This document shows positions 7,963 through 15,465 of a stretch of DNA of 64,000 bases, one piece after another. The position numbers were made by a program, and so were the translations under genes. Source of the DNA: Collimonas sp. OK607 (GTDB lineage: Bacteria; Pseudomonadota; Gammaproteobacteria; Burkholderiales; Burkholderiaceae_D); the NCBI RefSeq assembly GCF_900111995.1, contig NZ_FOKF01000017.1, forward strand, positions 46,965 to 110,964, written 5' to 3'. The notes under the pieces are model-generated. The model saw nothing but the letters and a program-made list of their open reading frames with translations. It ran no database searches and was not told where the DNA came from. Numbering within the stretch: position 1 is the first letter of the stretch; every line of letters begins with the position of its first letter.

Positions 7963-8985
7963 ATGAAGATTACAACAATCGGACTTGATTTGGCAAAATC
8001 CGTTATTCAGGTTCATGGCGTGAATGAACATGGAAAGGTCGGATTAAAAAAGACACTAAAACGTGATCAAGTATTGCCATACTTTGCGAATATGGCACCG
8101 TGTTTAATTGGAATGGAGGCTTGTGGCAGTGCGCATTATTGGGCTAGGAAATTACAAACGCTAGGCCACACCGTCAAGTTGATGGCACCACAGTTTGTCA
8201 AACCGTACGTCAAGACGAACAAGAACGACGCGGCCGATGCCGAAGCAATCTGCGAAGCAGTAACACGACCGACCATGCGATTTGTTGCGCTCAAGAACGG
8301 CGAGCAACAGGCCATACTGTCCTTGCACCGAGCGCGGCAAGGGTTCGTCAAGGCGCGCACTGCGCAGGCCAATCAGATTCGCGGCCTTCTGTCGGAATAC
8401 GGCATCGTCATGGCGCAAGGGATGAGCCACATTGCGAAACGCTTGCCTGACATTCTCGAAAATAGCGAGAGTGATCTGCCTGGCATCTTCCGTCAATTGC
8501 TGCAGCGACTTGGCGAGCATTTGAAGGAGCTCGATCGTCAGGTGGGTGAACTGGAAGTACAAATCCGAACTTGGCATCAGCAGAACGAAATGAGCAAGAA
8601 ATTGGAAAAAATTCCCGGTATTGGTCCAATTACGGCAAGCGCACTAGTGGCCTCCATTGGCGATGCGAAAAGTTTTAAAAACGGCCGACAGTTAGCCGCC
8701 TGGCTGGGACTGGTACCCAGGCAACACTCCAGCGGCGGCAAACCAACGCTGCTAGGGATCAGCAAGCGTGGTGATTCCTATCTGAGAACGTTGCTGATTC
8801 TTGGTGCCCAATCCGCCCTCCGCGTGGCCGCACGCAAACTCGATCATGCATGCAGCTGGCTAGCCAAGTTAATGGCACGACGTCATCAGAACGTGGCTGC
8901 GGTAGCACTTGCGAACAAGAATGCTCGTATTGTTTGGGCGCTGCTGGCGCACAACCGTGAGTACCGGACAGATTTGGCGGTATAG
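7963..8985 (+). CDS. IS110 family (IS1111 group) transposase
   Basis: 340 residues, full length. The N-terminal RuvC-like DEDD domain opens with IGLDLAKSVIQVHG (Asp9) and includes KTNKNDAADAEAICEA, with acidic residues of the active site. A central coiled coil (~150-210) leads into the C-terminal Tnp domain with IPGIGPITASALVASIGD, GLVPRQHSSGGK (the nucleophilic Ser region) and LLGISKRGDSYLRTLL. GAGAGAGGCGACCAAA precedes the ATG. No frameshift is seen, so the protein is probably active. It is related to, but clearly different from, the transposase at the right window edge. Confidence 0.95.
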   Translation: MKITTIGLDLAKSVIQVHGVNEHGKVGLKKTLKRDQVLPYFANMAPCLIGMEACGSAHYWARKLQTLGHTVKLMAPQFVKPYVKTNKNDAADAEAICEAVTRPTMRFVALKNGEQQAILSLHRARQGFVKARTAQANQIRGLLSEYGIVMAQGMSHIAKRLPDILENSESDLPGIFRQLLQRLGEHLKELDRQVGELEVQIRTWHQQNEMSKKLEKIPGIGPITASALVASIGDAKSFKNGRQLAAWLGLVPRQHSSGGKPTLLGISKRGDSYLRTLLILGAQSALRVAARKLDHACSWLAKLMARRHQNVAAVALANKNARIVWALLAHNREYRTDLAV

Positions 8986-9233
8986 CTACAGCGTAGTTAA
9001 CTTGGAAGGAATACTCCACCGATTGCTCAGGCGATGATGAAGTGATGGCAAGACAGGTCAGACCGTGGCAGGCAAAATCTAGTTTACACAGGGAGCGCGA
9101 AGCTCGAGAGGCTGATTAGAAACCTGCCAGCATATTCCATCAGGGACAGAGGCTGTAGCCTCAATCGAAAGTCCGGATCTATGGCTGCAATCTACACCTG
9201 CTTAACATCATTGATTTAATGCTTGGCAAAATG
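8986..9233 (+). ncRNA. Candidate bridge (seek) RNA region of the IS1111 element
   Basis: This noncoding segment lies between the transposase stop and the right subterminal repeat, the place where IS1111-group elements carry their guide RNA. It has potential stems: TGGCAGG (9066-9072) with CCTGCCA (9123-9129), and GAGGCT (9149-9154) with AGCCTC (9157-9162). Exact RNA ends and the target- and donor-pairing loops cannot be fixed by eye. The location is seen; the RNA is inferred from the family. Confidence 0.4.
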
Positions 9234-9425
9234 GGGGCGACCATCTATGTGTAAAAACGTAAAATCATGTCTCAGGTGAGCGCACCCGTCTTCGACCCAA
9301 TTTAGAAACGGACCGGCACGTCAGACATTCGCACGGAGCACGGCGATAATAAAAAGATGTTCAACGACTGCGACAGGCCAGCTCAATTAGCAGAAGCAGT
9401 ATCTCGTAGAGATGCAAAAAGGCCC

Positions 9426-10442
9426 TCAGGCCCTCATTGCTGCGATCAATCGATGAGTGCCTAGTATTCGCATGATCCGCTTCAGATTGTAAGCCAGTAC
9501 GTGCAAGCTCATTTCGGTGCTCACCCGTGGTAGTGACTTGGTCAGGAAATGAGTTGCCCCCATCCACGCCTTGAGCGTGCCAAACGGATGCTCGACGGTC
9601 TGCCGACGTAAGCGGGCAGGATTGGGCCAGGCATTGAAGCGCCGCTGCATTCGCTCGAGTACATCTTCGTGTTCCCAACGGGCGATACGCCGGTTGGTGC
9701 CGGTAGTACATTGCGCCTTGATTGGGCATGCCGGGCAGGCAGACGACCAATATTTATGCCACCGCAACCCGTGTTCGATTGTTGTGAAACGCCTGATAGC
9801 TCGTTGTCCGGCCGGACACTGGTACTCGTCGCTTTGCGCCAGATAAATGAAATCCGTTTTATCGAAGAGGCCTTGTGCCCGGTTGCCCGAAGTCAGAGGT
9901 TTCGGTACCAGCGGCGTCACGCCAAGCTTCTCGCATGCGAGAATTTCCGCTCCGCTGAAATAGCCGCGGTCCGCGACCACAGTCAAATCTTGCTTTCCGA
10001 TTGCGTTTTGCGCTTGTGCCGCCATCGACGCCAGCTGCGTTCTGTCATGCCCGACATTGGTTACCTCATGCGACACGATCAGATGGTTTCTGGTATCGAC
10101 CGCAGTCTGGACGTTGTAGCCCACCATGCCTGTGCCACGGCCACTCGTGGCCATGGATCTGGCATCCGGATCTGTCAGAGATATTTGCTTATCTGGCGTC
10201 TGCTGCAACTGCTTGTTGATCTCGTTGAATCCTTCGATCTGCTTCTTGATGGAGGCAATTTTTTCCTTCAGATGCGAGACGCGGGCCTCAGGCACTAACT
10301 CCGGCTGGCGGTCGGCACGATCAAGCTCCTCGAGGTAGCGTGCAATGTTGGCTTCGAGTTGCTCGATTCGTGCCTGAAGCTTCCTGTCGGTAAAGTTCTT
10401 ATCGCGATTGTTGACCGCCTTGAACTTGCTGCCATCGATGGC
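9426..10442 (-). mobile_element. Remnant of an IS1182-family insertion sequence
   Basis: The transposase C-terminal two thirds, with DDE residues intact, are present, but the transposase 5' part and the matching IS end are gone. The upstream border is the glycosyltransferase junction near 10442; the other end, somewhere below 9426, could not be located because no matching inverted repeat remains. Most likely an IS-adjacent deletion removed one end. Confidence 0.65.
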
Positions 10443-10550
10443 GATATAGGCCACCGTCACCTGGTGACCGGCAGCCTGCAAGCCTTCCGCCAGGGCCAGA
10501 AATGGCAGGATGTCGCCGACGCTTCCCCAAGTCTGGATGCCAATTTTCAT
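9426..10550 (-). pseudogene. Chimeric ORF: glycosyltransferase N-terminus fused to 5'-truncated IS1182 transposase
   Basis: An open frame of 374 codons made of two unrelated parts. Residues 1 to ~36 (MKIGIQTWGSVGDILPFLAL, then AEGLQAAGHQVTVAY) are the start of a UDP-glucosyltransferase/MGT-type glycosyltransferase. From ~37 on it is an IS1182-type transposase: IDGSKFKAVNNRDKNF, a coiled coil, YNVQTAVD and VADRGYFSG (acidic DDE residues), a Cys cluster CPACPIKAQC, and VEHPFGTLKAWMG (the Glu). The ~130-residue DNA-binding N-terminus of the transposase and nearly all of the glycosyltransferase are missing, so both parent genes are broken although the junction kept the frame. It lies 28 bp after a TetR gene, as the second gene of what was a TetR-glycosyltransferase operon. 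Confidence 0.8.
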
Positions 10551-10578
10551 TGCGTATCTTCCTTGTCTGGTTTGAACA

Positions 10579-11199
10579 TCATTTTGTCAAAAGAGGGTAG
10601 TGGGAATGCAATAGCGTACCGACCATTGCCACTCGCGCATCCACCTTGAATTCGCTATCTCGAAGACCGACCGTCAAACCCAGCAAGTAAAACGACCAGA
10701 ACCCAATGGCGACTTCCATGGCGTCGTCGATCGGTGCTATTTCTTTTCTTTGTGCTGCGTCGATGAACAGGAGGCCGATCTTCTCCAGAAATGCCATCGT
10801 TTGTGTATGCACAATCTCACCGGCCGGCCCTGCAAGAAATAGCGATTCTTTCACCAGCACTCTGGAAAGCGCCTGGTTTTTGGCGTAATAACCGTAAATA
10901 TCCGAAAGGACATGTTTTAGCTGCTGGTGGATATTTTTCTTGGGTAATGTCTTGAACGCGCGGGCAAGTATTGCCCCGATATCTTCCTCAAAGGCTGCTA
11001 CCAAAATTGCAGGCTTGTCGGGGAAGTGTTTGAACAGGGTGCCGAGACCAACCCCGCAATGGCTGGCCAGCTGGCGCATCGTGGTCAGGTCGTACCCATG
11101 CTGTTGAAAGAGGACGTAGGCGGATTCAAGGATCAAGCGCCGGGTTTCTTCTTTCTGAAGATCTCTACGGGTTGCTTTCTGATTTTCCCTAAGCATCAT
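10579..11199 (-). CDS. TetR/AcrR family transcriptional regulator
   Basis: 206 residues. The HTH is at ~18-65: ETRRLILESAYVLFQQHGYD, then TTMRQLASHCGVGLGTLFKHFPDKPAIL. The C-terminal ligand domain is helical, with no recognisable ligand pocket. AAAAAAGGAAGCGCCTA before the ATG is a strong ribosome site. The gene precedes the broken glycosyltransferase by 28 bp, so it once regulated that gene and itself. Two operator-like repeats (11239-11269) lie 40-70 bp upstream of the start. The regulator now drives an IS fragment instead of an enzyme, unless it has other targets. Confidence 0.9.
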   Translation of the reverse strand: MMLRENQKATRRDLQKEETRRLILESAYVLFQQHGYDLTTMRQLASHCGVGLGTLFKHFPDKPAILVAAFEEDIGAILARAFKTLPKKNIHQQLKHVLSDIYGYYAKNQALSRVLVKESLFLAGPAGEIVHTQTMAFLEKIGLLFIDAAQRKEIAPIDDAMEVAIGFWSFYLLGLTVGLRDSEFKVDARVAMVGTLLHSHYPLLTK

Positions 11200-11238
11200 T
11201 AGGCGCTTCCTTTTTTATCTCACGAATTTGATTTATCG

Positions 11239-11269
11239 GTGAACATGAACCTTTAGTGAACATGTTCAC
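11239..11269. promoter_or_regulatory. Paired TetR operator-like sites
   Basis: GTGAACATGTTCAC (11256-11269) is a 14-bp perfect palindrome, and GGTGAACATGAACC (11239-11252) repeats most of it 17 bp away. Both lie just upstream of the TetR start on the minus strand. Palindromes of this type next to a tetR gene are usually its own operators; binding is inferred. Confidence 0.6.
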
Positions 11270-11278
11270 CTTAAATCG

Positions 11279-11336
11279 AAAAAAAATGGCGCGTCAATAG
11301 TCGCGCCAGAATGTCCCTTGAGGCAAAGCCTCAAGG
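11279..11336 (-). terminator. Terminator of the DUF1993 gene (two hairpins)
   Basis: Read on the minus strand, a hairpin of CCTTGAGGC/GCCTCAAGG (11316-11336, loop of 3) comes first, followed by GGCGCG/CGCGCC (11288-11307), then A and a run of T residues (11279-11286 as A on the plus strand). The second hairpin plus T-run is a standard rho-independent terminator. Confidence 0.75.
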
Positions 11337-11370
11337 TTCTGAATTACGCAATTACTTAGTGGGCTTAATC

Positions 11371-11880
11371 TTAATACGCACCCATGAAATCACGCTTGCC
11401 GATTTCCACGCCGTTGTGGCGCAGGATGTCATAAGCGGTGGTCACGTGGAAGAAGAATTGTGGCAGGCCATAGCCCAGCAGGTAAGTCTGGCCGCTCAGT
11501 TTCTTTTCTTTCGGTGTGTCAGGACGTAATACGATTTCGAGCGTTTCGCTGCCGTCGATTTGCGCTGCGCTCAAGCCGTCGATAAATGCCAGTGTCTTCT
11601 TGATACGGGCCTGCAGGTCGGCGAAAGTTTGTTCGTTGTCTTCGTACGCAGGAACTTCGGCGCCGGCCAGGCGGGCTGGCACGCTTTTGGCAAAATCTGC
11701 GGCGATCTGTACCTGGCGGATCAGCGGGAACATGTCCGGGAACAGGCGTGCTTGCAGGAACGCGTTAGGGTCGATTTTCTTTTCGGTCGCGTGTGCTTCG
11801 GCCTTTGCCAATACGTCGTTGAGCGCCGTCAGCATCTGTTTGAAAACGGGAATCGAAGCGCTGTGCATGGAGATGGTCAT
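11371..11880 (-). CDS. DUF1993 family protein
   Basis: 169 residues, mostly helical, matching DUF1993 (DinB-like four-helix bundle superfamily): SIPVFKQMLTALNDVLAKAE, ARLFPDMFPLIRQVQIAADF, AYEDNEQTFADLQARI and FFFHVTTAYDILRHNGVEIG. The family is widespread in proteobacteria and fungi; its function is not established. The His in FFFHVTTAYDILRHNG could be a metal ligand, as in DinB folds, but this is a guess. The transcript ends at a clear terminator. It has no operon partner. Confidence 0.85.
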   Translation of the reverse strand: MTISMHSASIPVFKQMLTALNDVLAKAEAHATEKKIDPNAFLQARLFPDMFPLIRQVQIAADFAKSVPARLAGAEVPAYEDNEQTFADLQARIKKTLAFIDGLSAAQIDGSETLEIVLRPDTPKEKKLSGQTYLLGYGLPQFFFHVTTAYDILRHNGVEIGKRDFMGAY

Positions 11881-12006
11881 GAGTGTTCCTTGGTTGGTGT
11901 TGCAGAGTGTTCGGGAAAGATGGTGTGACTAAGTGGGGGTGACGAACTTGCGTGATTATAGTGCTTGCTTGAAGAGTTTGCTGCCGGCGTCTAAATACAG
12001 TAAACG

Positions 12007-12477
12007 TTAAAGTCCCAGCAGTTTTTTCTTGGTGCTGATCCATTCCGAGCGCGAGATAAGTCCTTGCTTATATTGTTCCGCCAGTTTGTCCAGCTGTTCA
12101 AAATCTACGGGCGCACGCGTGAGTACCTGGGAGGCTGCGATCTTTTTCTCGATCTCGCTTTTCAGATGCGCGAATTGAGTGAATTGCCTGCGGTTGAACA
12201 GCACCGTATTTTCATCGTTGGCCGCGCGAATAAGCGTGGTGTCGTTTTGCGTACCGCTGACTAAATAAAAGCGGATATAACCATTGGTCAAAAGTCCGGG
12301 CAGCTCGATGCGAACCCCGCTCAGGGCGGAAATCGGAATGTCTTTATCGCGGTTCCTGGATTGGGTCAGTCGCGCCATGGCGCCGGCGCGTTTTATCTGG
12401 ACTCGGTCGCTGAGCAGCGTTACCTGGCCATTGACGCCCCGTAACTGTATTTCCACCTGTATGACCGCTGGCTCCAC
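12007..12477 (-). CDS. SHOCT-domain protein with N-terminal PH-like domain
   Basis: 156 residues from a GTG start. Residues ~5-115 look like a DUF4429/PH-like beta domain (VEIQLRGVNGQVTLLSDRVQI, ALSGVRIELPGLLTNGYIRF), and the last ~32 residues form a SHOCT motif (DFEQLDKLAEQYKQGLISRSEW). SHOCT tails are thought to aid oligomerisation. GAAGGAAAGTAAGC precedes the GTG. The frame stays open for ~37 codons upstream, with a pentapeptide repeat of G-T/A-E-E/K-I, but contains no ATG, GTG or TTG; an unusual ATT start cannot be excluded. The function is unknown. Confidence 0.65.
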   Translation of the reverse strand: MEPAVIQVEIQLRGVNGQVTLLSDRVQIKRAGAMARLTQSRNRDKDIPISALSGVRIELPGLLTNGYIRFYLVSGTQNDTTLIRAANDENTVLFNRRQFTQFAHLKSEIEKKIAASQVLTRAPVDFEQLDKLAEQYKQGLISRSEWISTKKKLLGL

Positions 12478-12525
12478 GCTTACTTTCCTTCTTTCTTTCT
12501 TACCTTCTTTTTTGCCTTCTATTTC

Positions 12526-12570
12526 AATCTTCTCAGCGCCGATTTTCTCAGTACCGATTTCCTCAGTGCC
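12526..12570 (-). repeat. Three tandem 15-bp repeats upstream of the SHOCT gene
   Basis: Three 15-bp units (12526-12540, 12541-12555, 12556-12570) differ at only a few positions. Read on the minus strand in the frame of the SHOCT gene they would encode G-T-E-E-I, G-T-E-K-I and G-A-E-K-I. A homopurine run (minus strand) follows up to the GTG start. Confidence 0.8.
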
Positions 12571-12620
12571 CCCGGCTGCCCATGGTCAGATAATGTAACA
12601 CCGGCTTGCCAAGTAATAAA

Positions 12621-12654
12621 GACGCCGCACCGAATTTACGGTGCGGCGTCTTTT
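12621..12654 (-). terminator. Terminator after glnS
   Basis: A 12-bp perfect stem (12621-12632 and 12639-12650; GACGCCGCACCG) with loop AATTTA. On the minus strand it is followed by TTTATTACTT, which fits termination of glnS; on the plus strand it is followed by TTTT, so it may act in both directions. Confidence 0.8.
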
Positions 12655-12696
12655 GCATGCCGAAAACAGGCGCGAGCAGTAGTTCAAACCGGCTAG

Positions 12697-14472
12697 TTAC
12701 TTGCCCCAGCTGTCTTTCAAGGTGACAGTCCGGTTGAATACCGGCTTGCCAGGCTTGGAATCGATACGGTCGGCGACGAAGTAGCCATGCCGTTCGAACT
12801 GATAGCGCTCTTCTGCCTTAGCGTCCTTCAAGCCAGGCTCCAGGTAGGCCTTGATCACTTGCTTGGCGTTCGGATTCAAGGCGGCCTTGAAATCCTTGCC
12901 GCCGGCATCCGGATGCGGATCCGTGAACAGGCGGTCGTACAGCCGCACTTCTGCTTCTACCGCATGGGCAACGCTGATCCAGTGAATGTTGCCTTTGACC
13001 TTGTAATTGGCGCTGCCTTCGGTGCCACTTTTGCTGTCCGGAAAGTATGTGCAATGCACGGCGATAACCTTGCCATCCGCATCTTTTTCAAAGCCGGTGC
13101 ATTCGACTACATAACCATGGCGCAGACGGACCCGGCTGCCTGGTTTGTCGGCGGTGGGCGGGAACAGGCGGAAATATCCCTTGACCGGGGTTTCCATGAA
13201 ATCTTCCTGTTCGATCCACAATGTGTTGCTGATTGGAAAGTGACGCAGTGCAGTGGCGTGCTCGGGATGTGCAGGCGGATAGACCGGTGCGTGACATGCC
13301 ACGGTCTCGCCTTCCGGGAAATTATCGATGATCAGTTTCAGCGGCTGCAGTACGGCACTGGCGCGCGGCGCCTTGGGATCGAGATCTTCGCGCAGGGCGC
13401 CTTCCAGCGAACTCATGTCGATCCAGCCGTCGGACTTGGTGACGCCGGTGCGATTGCAAAACAATTGCAGCGATTCCGGCGTAAAGCCACGGCGGCGGAT
13501 ACCGACCAGGGTCGGCATACGCGGATCGTCCCAGCCGTCGACGATGCCTTCATCCACCAGTTGGCGCAGCTTGCGCTTGCTGGTGATTACGTAGGTGACG
13601 TTGAGCCGCGAGAATTCGTACTGGTGCGGCACCGGTTTTTGCAGGAAGCCGGCGCTGCTTAATTGCTCCAGCAGCCAGTCGTAGAAAGGGCGGTGATCCT
13701 GGAATTCCAGGGTGCAGATCGAGTGCGAAATATTTTCCAGCGCATCCGAAATCGGGTGCGTGAAGTCGTACATCGGATAGATGCACCATTTGTCGCCGGT
13801 ACGGTGATGATGGGCATGACGGATCCGGTAGATCGCCGGGTCGCGCAGGTTCATGTTGGGCGACGCCATATCGATCTTGGCGCGCACGATGTGTTCGCCA
13901 TCCTTGAATTCGCCAGCCTTCATGCGGCGGAACAGGTCCAGCGATTCGTCCGCCGAGCGGTTGCGGAATGGCGAATCCTTACCCACTTCGCCGAAATTAC
14001 CGCGATTGGCGGCCATTTGTTCGGCGCTTTGGCTATCGACATAGGCCAGGCCGGCAGTGATCAGGTGTTCCGCCATGGTGTACAACTGGTCGAAGTAGTC
14101 GCTGGCGAAGTAAAGATGTTCGCCGGTACTGTCTTTCCAGTCGAAACCCAGCCACCGAACGCTGTCGATGATGGTGTCGACATATTCCTGTTCTTCTTTT
14201 TCAGGATTGGTGTCGTCGAAACGCAAATTGCAGCGGCCGGCATAATCGCGCGCCAGGCCGAAGTTGACGCAGATCGACTTGGCATGGCCGATATGCAGGT
14301 AGCCGTTGGGTTCCGGCGGAAAGCGGGTGATCACCTGCGGTAACGGCTGTCCCTGGCTGTCCTTGCGCTCGGCGTAGGCGCCGGCGGTCAGATCGGTTTC
14401 AATGATGCCGCGCAAGAAATTGGACGAGGCTGGTGCAGGCGGGGTGTGGCCGTTAGTGTGATCGGTGCTCAT
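12697..14472 (-). CDS. glnS: Glutamine--tRNA ligase
   Basis: 591 residues, full-length class Ib synthetase. The HIGH motif is LHIGH at 59-63, following FPPEPNGY; the KMSKS counterpart is TSKRKL near residue 295. The beta-barrel anticodon-binding domains cover ~345-590 (FPISNTLWIEQEDFMETPVKGYFRLFP; VRLRHGYVVECTGFEKD). The enzyme charges tRNA-Gln directly in the cytosol. The first ~18 residues are a nonconserved, Pro-rich tail; I kept this start because the frame's ATG at 14472 fits, and no better ribosome site is visible further in. It is followed by a strong terminator. Confidence 0.97.
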   Translation of the reverse strand: MSTDHTNGHTPPAPASSNFLRGIIETDLTAGAYAERKDSQGQPLPQVITRFPPEPNGYLHIGHAKSICVNFGLARDYAGRCNLRFDDTNPEKEEQEYVDTIIDSVRWLGFDWKDSTGEHLYFASDYFDQLYTMAEHLITAGLAYVDSQSAEQMAANRGNFGEVGKDSPFRNRSADESLDLFRRMKAGEFKDGEHIVRAKIDMASPNMNLRDPAIYRIRHAHHHRTGDKWCIYPMYDFTHPISDALENISHSICTLEFQDHRPFYDWLLEQLSSAGFLQKPVPHQYEFSRLNVTYVITSKRKLRQLVDEGIVDGWDDPRMPTLVGIRRRGFTPESLQLFCNRTGVTKSDGWIDMSSLEGALREDLDPKAPRASAVLQPLKLIIDNFPEGETVACHAPVYPPAHPEHATALRHFPISNTLWIEQEDFMETPVKGYFRLFPPTADKPGSRVRLRHGYVVECTGFEKDADGKVIAVHCTYFPDSKSGTEGSANYKVKGNIHWISVAHAVEAEVRLYDRLFTDPHPDAGGKDFKAALNPNAKQVIKAYLEPGLKDAKAEERYQFERHGYFVADRIDSKPGKPVFNRTVTLKDSWGK

Positions 14473-14629
14473 GGAGAATTGGTTTATACGCTTTGCTGAA
14501 TGGTAGGAATGTGCTTCATTCTACCGTAGCGAGAGCATTTTCACCCGCAGCGGGGCAGATTTTGTTGCACCGCAAATACGGGACTGTGCAAATAGAATAT
14601 TTATCAAAAAGATATTTTTATGGTTGAAA

Positions 14630-14659
14630 AGTCCTGGCCGCGCCACCGCGGCCAGGACT
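14630..14659 (-). terminator. Terminator of the 2TM-LytS-LytR operon
   Basis: A 13-bp perfect stem (AGTCCTGGCCGCG at 14630-14642 and its complement at 14647-14659) with a 4-nt loop, followed on the minus strand by TTTT. It lies 6 bp after the response regulator stop codon. Confidence 0.85.
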
Positions 14660-14664
14660 ATTGC

Positions 14665-15465
14665 TTACATCTGGCGGAACAGATGGGCAAACACGCGGCT
14701 TACCGTGGGCATCTCTGTGCGGCCGCGCAGCTTGAGCGTCAGTTTGCCGCTTTCGTCGCGTATCGCCATCTGGATCGACTGGTGGTTGACGATGGTGCCG
14801 CGATGTACCTGCCAGAACTGCCTGCCGTCGAGCTGAGGCAGCAATTCCTTGAGACTGGTGCGGATCAGCGACTCGCTGTCGGCGGTGACGACATTAATAT
14901 ATTTGTCGGTGGCTTCGAAATAGATCACCTCGCTGATCGGGATCATGCGGATCTGGTTGCCGACTGCGGCCCGGATCACAGTCAGCGGTTCGACGCCGGC
15001 GCTGGTTTTGGGCTGCATGTTGCGCAGTTGACCGATCAGGTTATCCAGCGCGGCATTGCCGTCGTCATTCTGTTGCAGGCGTTGCTGCAGGCGGGCGATG
15101 GTCCTGCCCAGCCGCGCGTCGCTGATCGGTTTTAGCACGTAATCGGCGGCGGCATGCTCGAAGGCGCTGATCGCGTATTCGTCGTAGGCGGTAACAAACA
15201 CGATCAGCGGGAAGGTTTCATTCTCAGGCCATTCTTCGGCCAGTTCCTGGGCCGCTTCGAGTCCGGTCTTGCCAGGCATTTTGATATCCAGGAACAGGAT
15301 GTCGGGACGTTGCTTGAGGGTTTGTTCAACCACCGCCTGGCCGTTGTCGACGCTGGCAATGATCTGCAACTCCGGCCACAGACGCTGCAATGCCTGCAGC
15401 AGCGCGGCCGCCAGAATCGGTTCGTCTTCGGCAATCAGGGCGCGTAAATTGGATGATGTTGTCAT
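14665..15465 (-). CDS. LytTR-family response regulator (LytR/AlgR type)
   Basis: 266 residues. The receiver domain (1-~125) has acidic residues in AEDEP near 12-16, the phospho-acceptor Asp60 in ILFLDIKMPG, and the conserved Thr and Lys in VTAYDEYA and YVLKPI. A LytTR DNA-binding domain follows at ~165-266 (IPISEVIYFEATDKYINVV, WQVHRGTIVN). It overlaps the kinase gene by 4 bp (ATGA) and is the last gene of a three-gene operon. Family members bind paired 9-bp sites; the target here is unknown. AlgR is the nearest well-known namesake, but orthology is not proven. Confidence 0.93.
   Translation of the reverse strand: MTTSSNLRALIAEDEPILAAALLQALQRLWPELQIIASVDNGQAVVEQTLKQRPDILFLDIKMPGKTGLEAAQELAEEWPENETFPLIVFVTAYDEYAISAFEHAAADYVLKPISDARLGRTIARLQQRLQQNDDGNAALDNLIGQLRNMQPKTSAGVEPLTVIRAAVGNQIRMIPISEVIYFEATDKYINVVTADSESLIRTSLKELLPQLDGRQFWQVHRGTIVNHQSIQMAIRDESGKLTLKLRGRTEMPTVSRVFAHLFRQM

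Larger units (their letters stand above)
7883..9244 (+). mobile_element. IS110-family insertion sequence, IS1111 group, apparently complete
   Basis: A transposase gene with intact domains is bracketed by an 11-bp perfect inverted repeat: ATGGTCGCCCC at 7883-7893 and GGGGCGACCAT at 9234-9244. Subterminal inverted repeats of this length are the mark of the IS1111 group; true ends are expected a few bases outside. A 248-bp noncoding stretch lies between the transposase stop and the right repeat, where IS1111 elements encode their guide (bridge/seek) RNA. IS110 elements make no target duplications, so none is expected. Confidence 0.8.

Noticed and set aside
12787..13662. Long plus-strand open frames inside glnS
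   Set aside because: They are shadows of glnS; no family features and no promoter.
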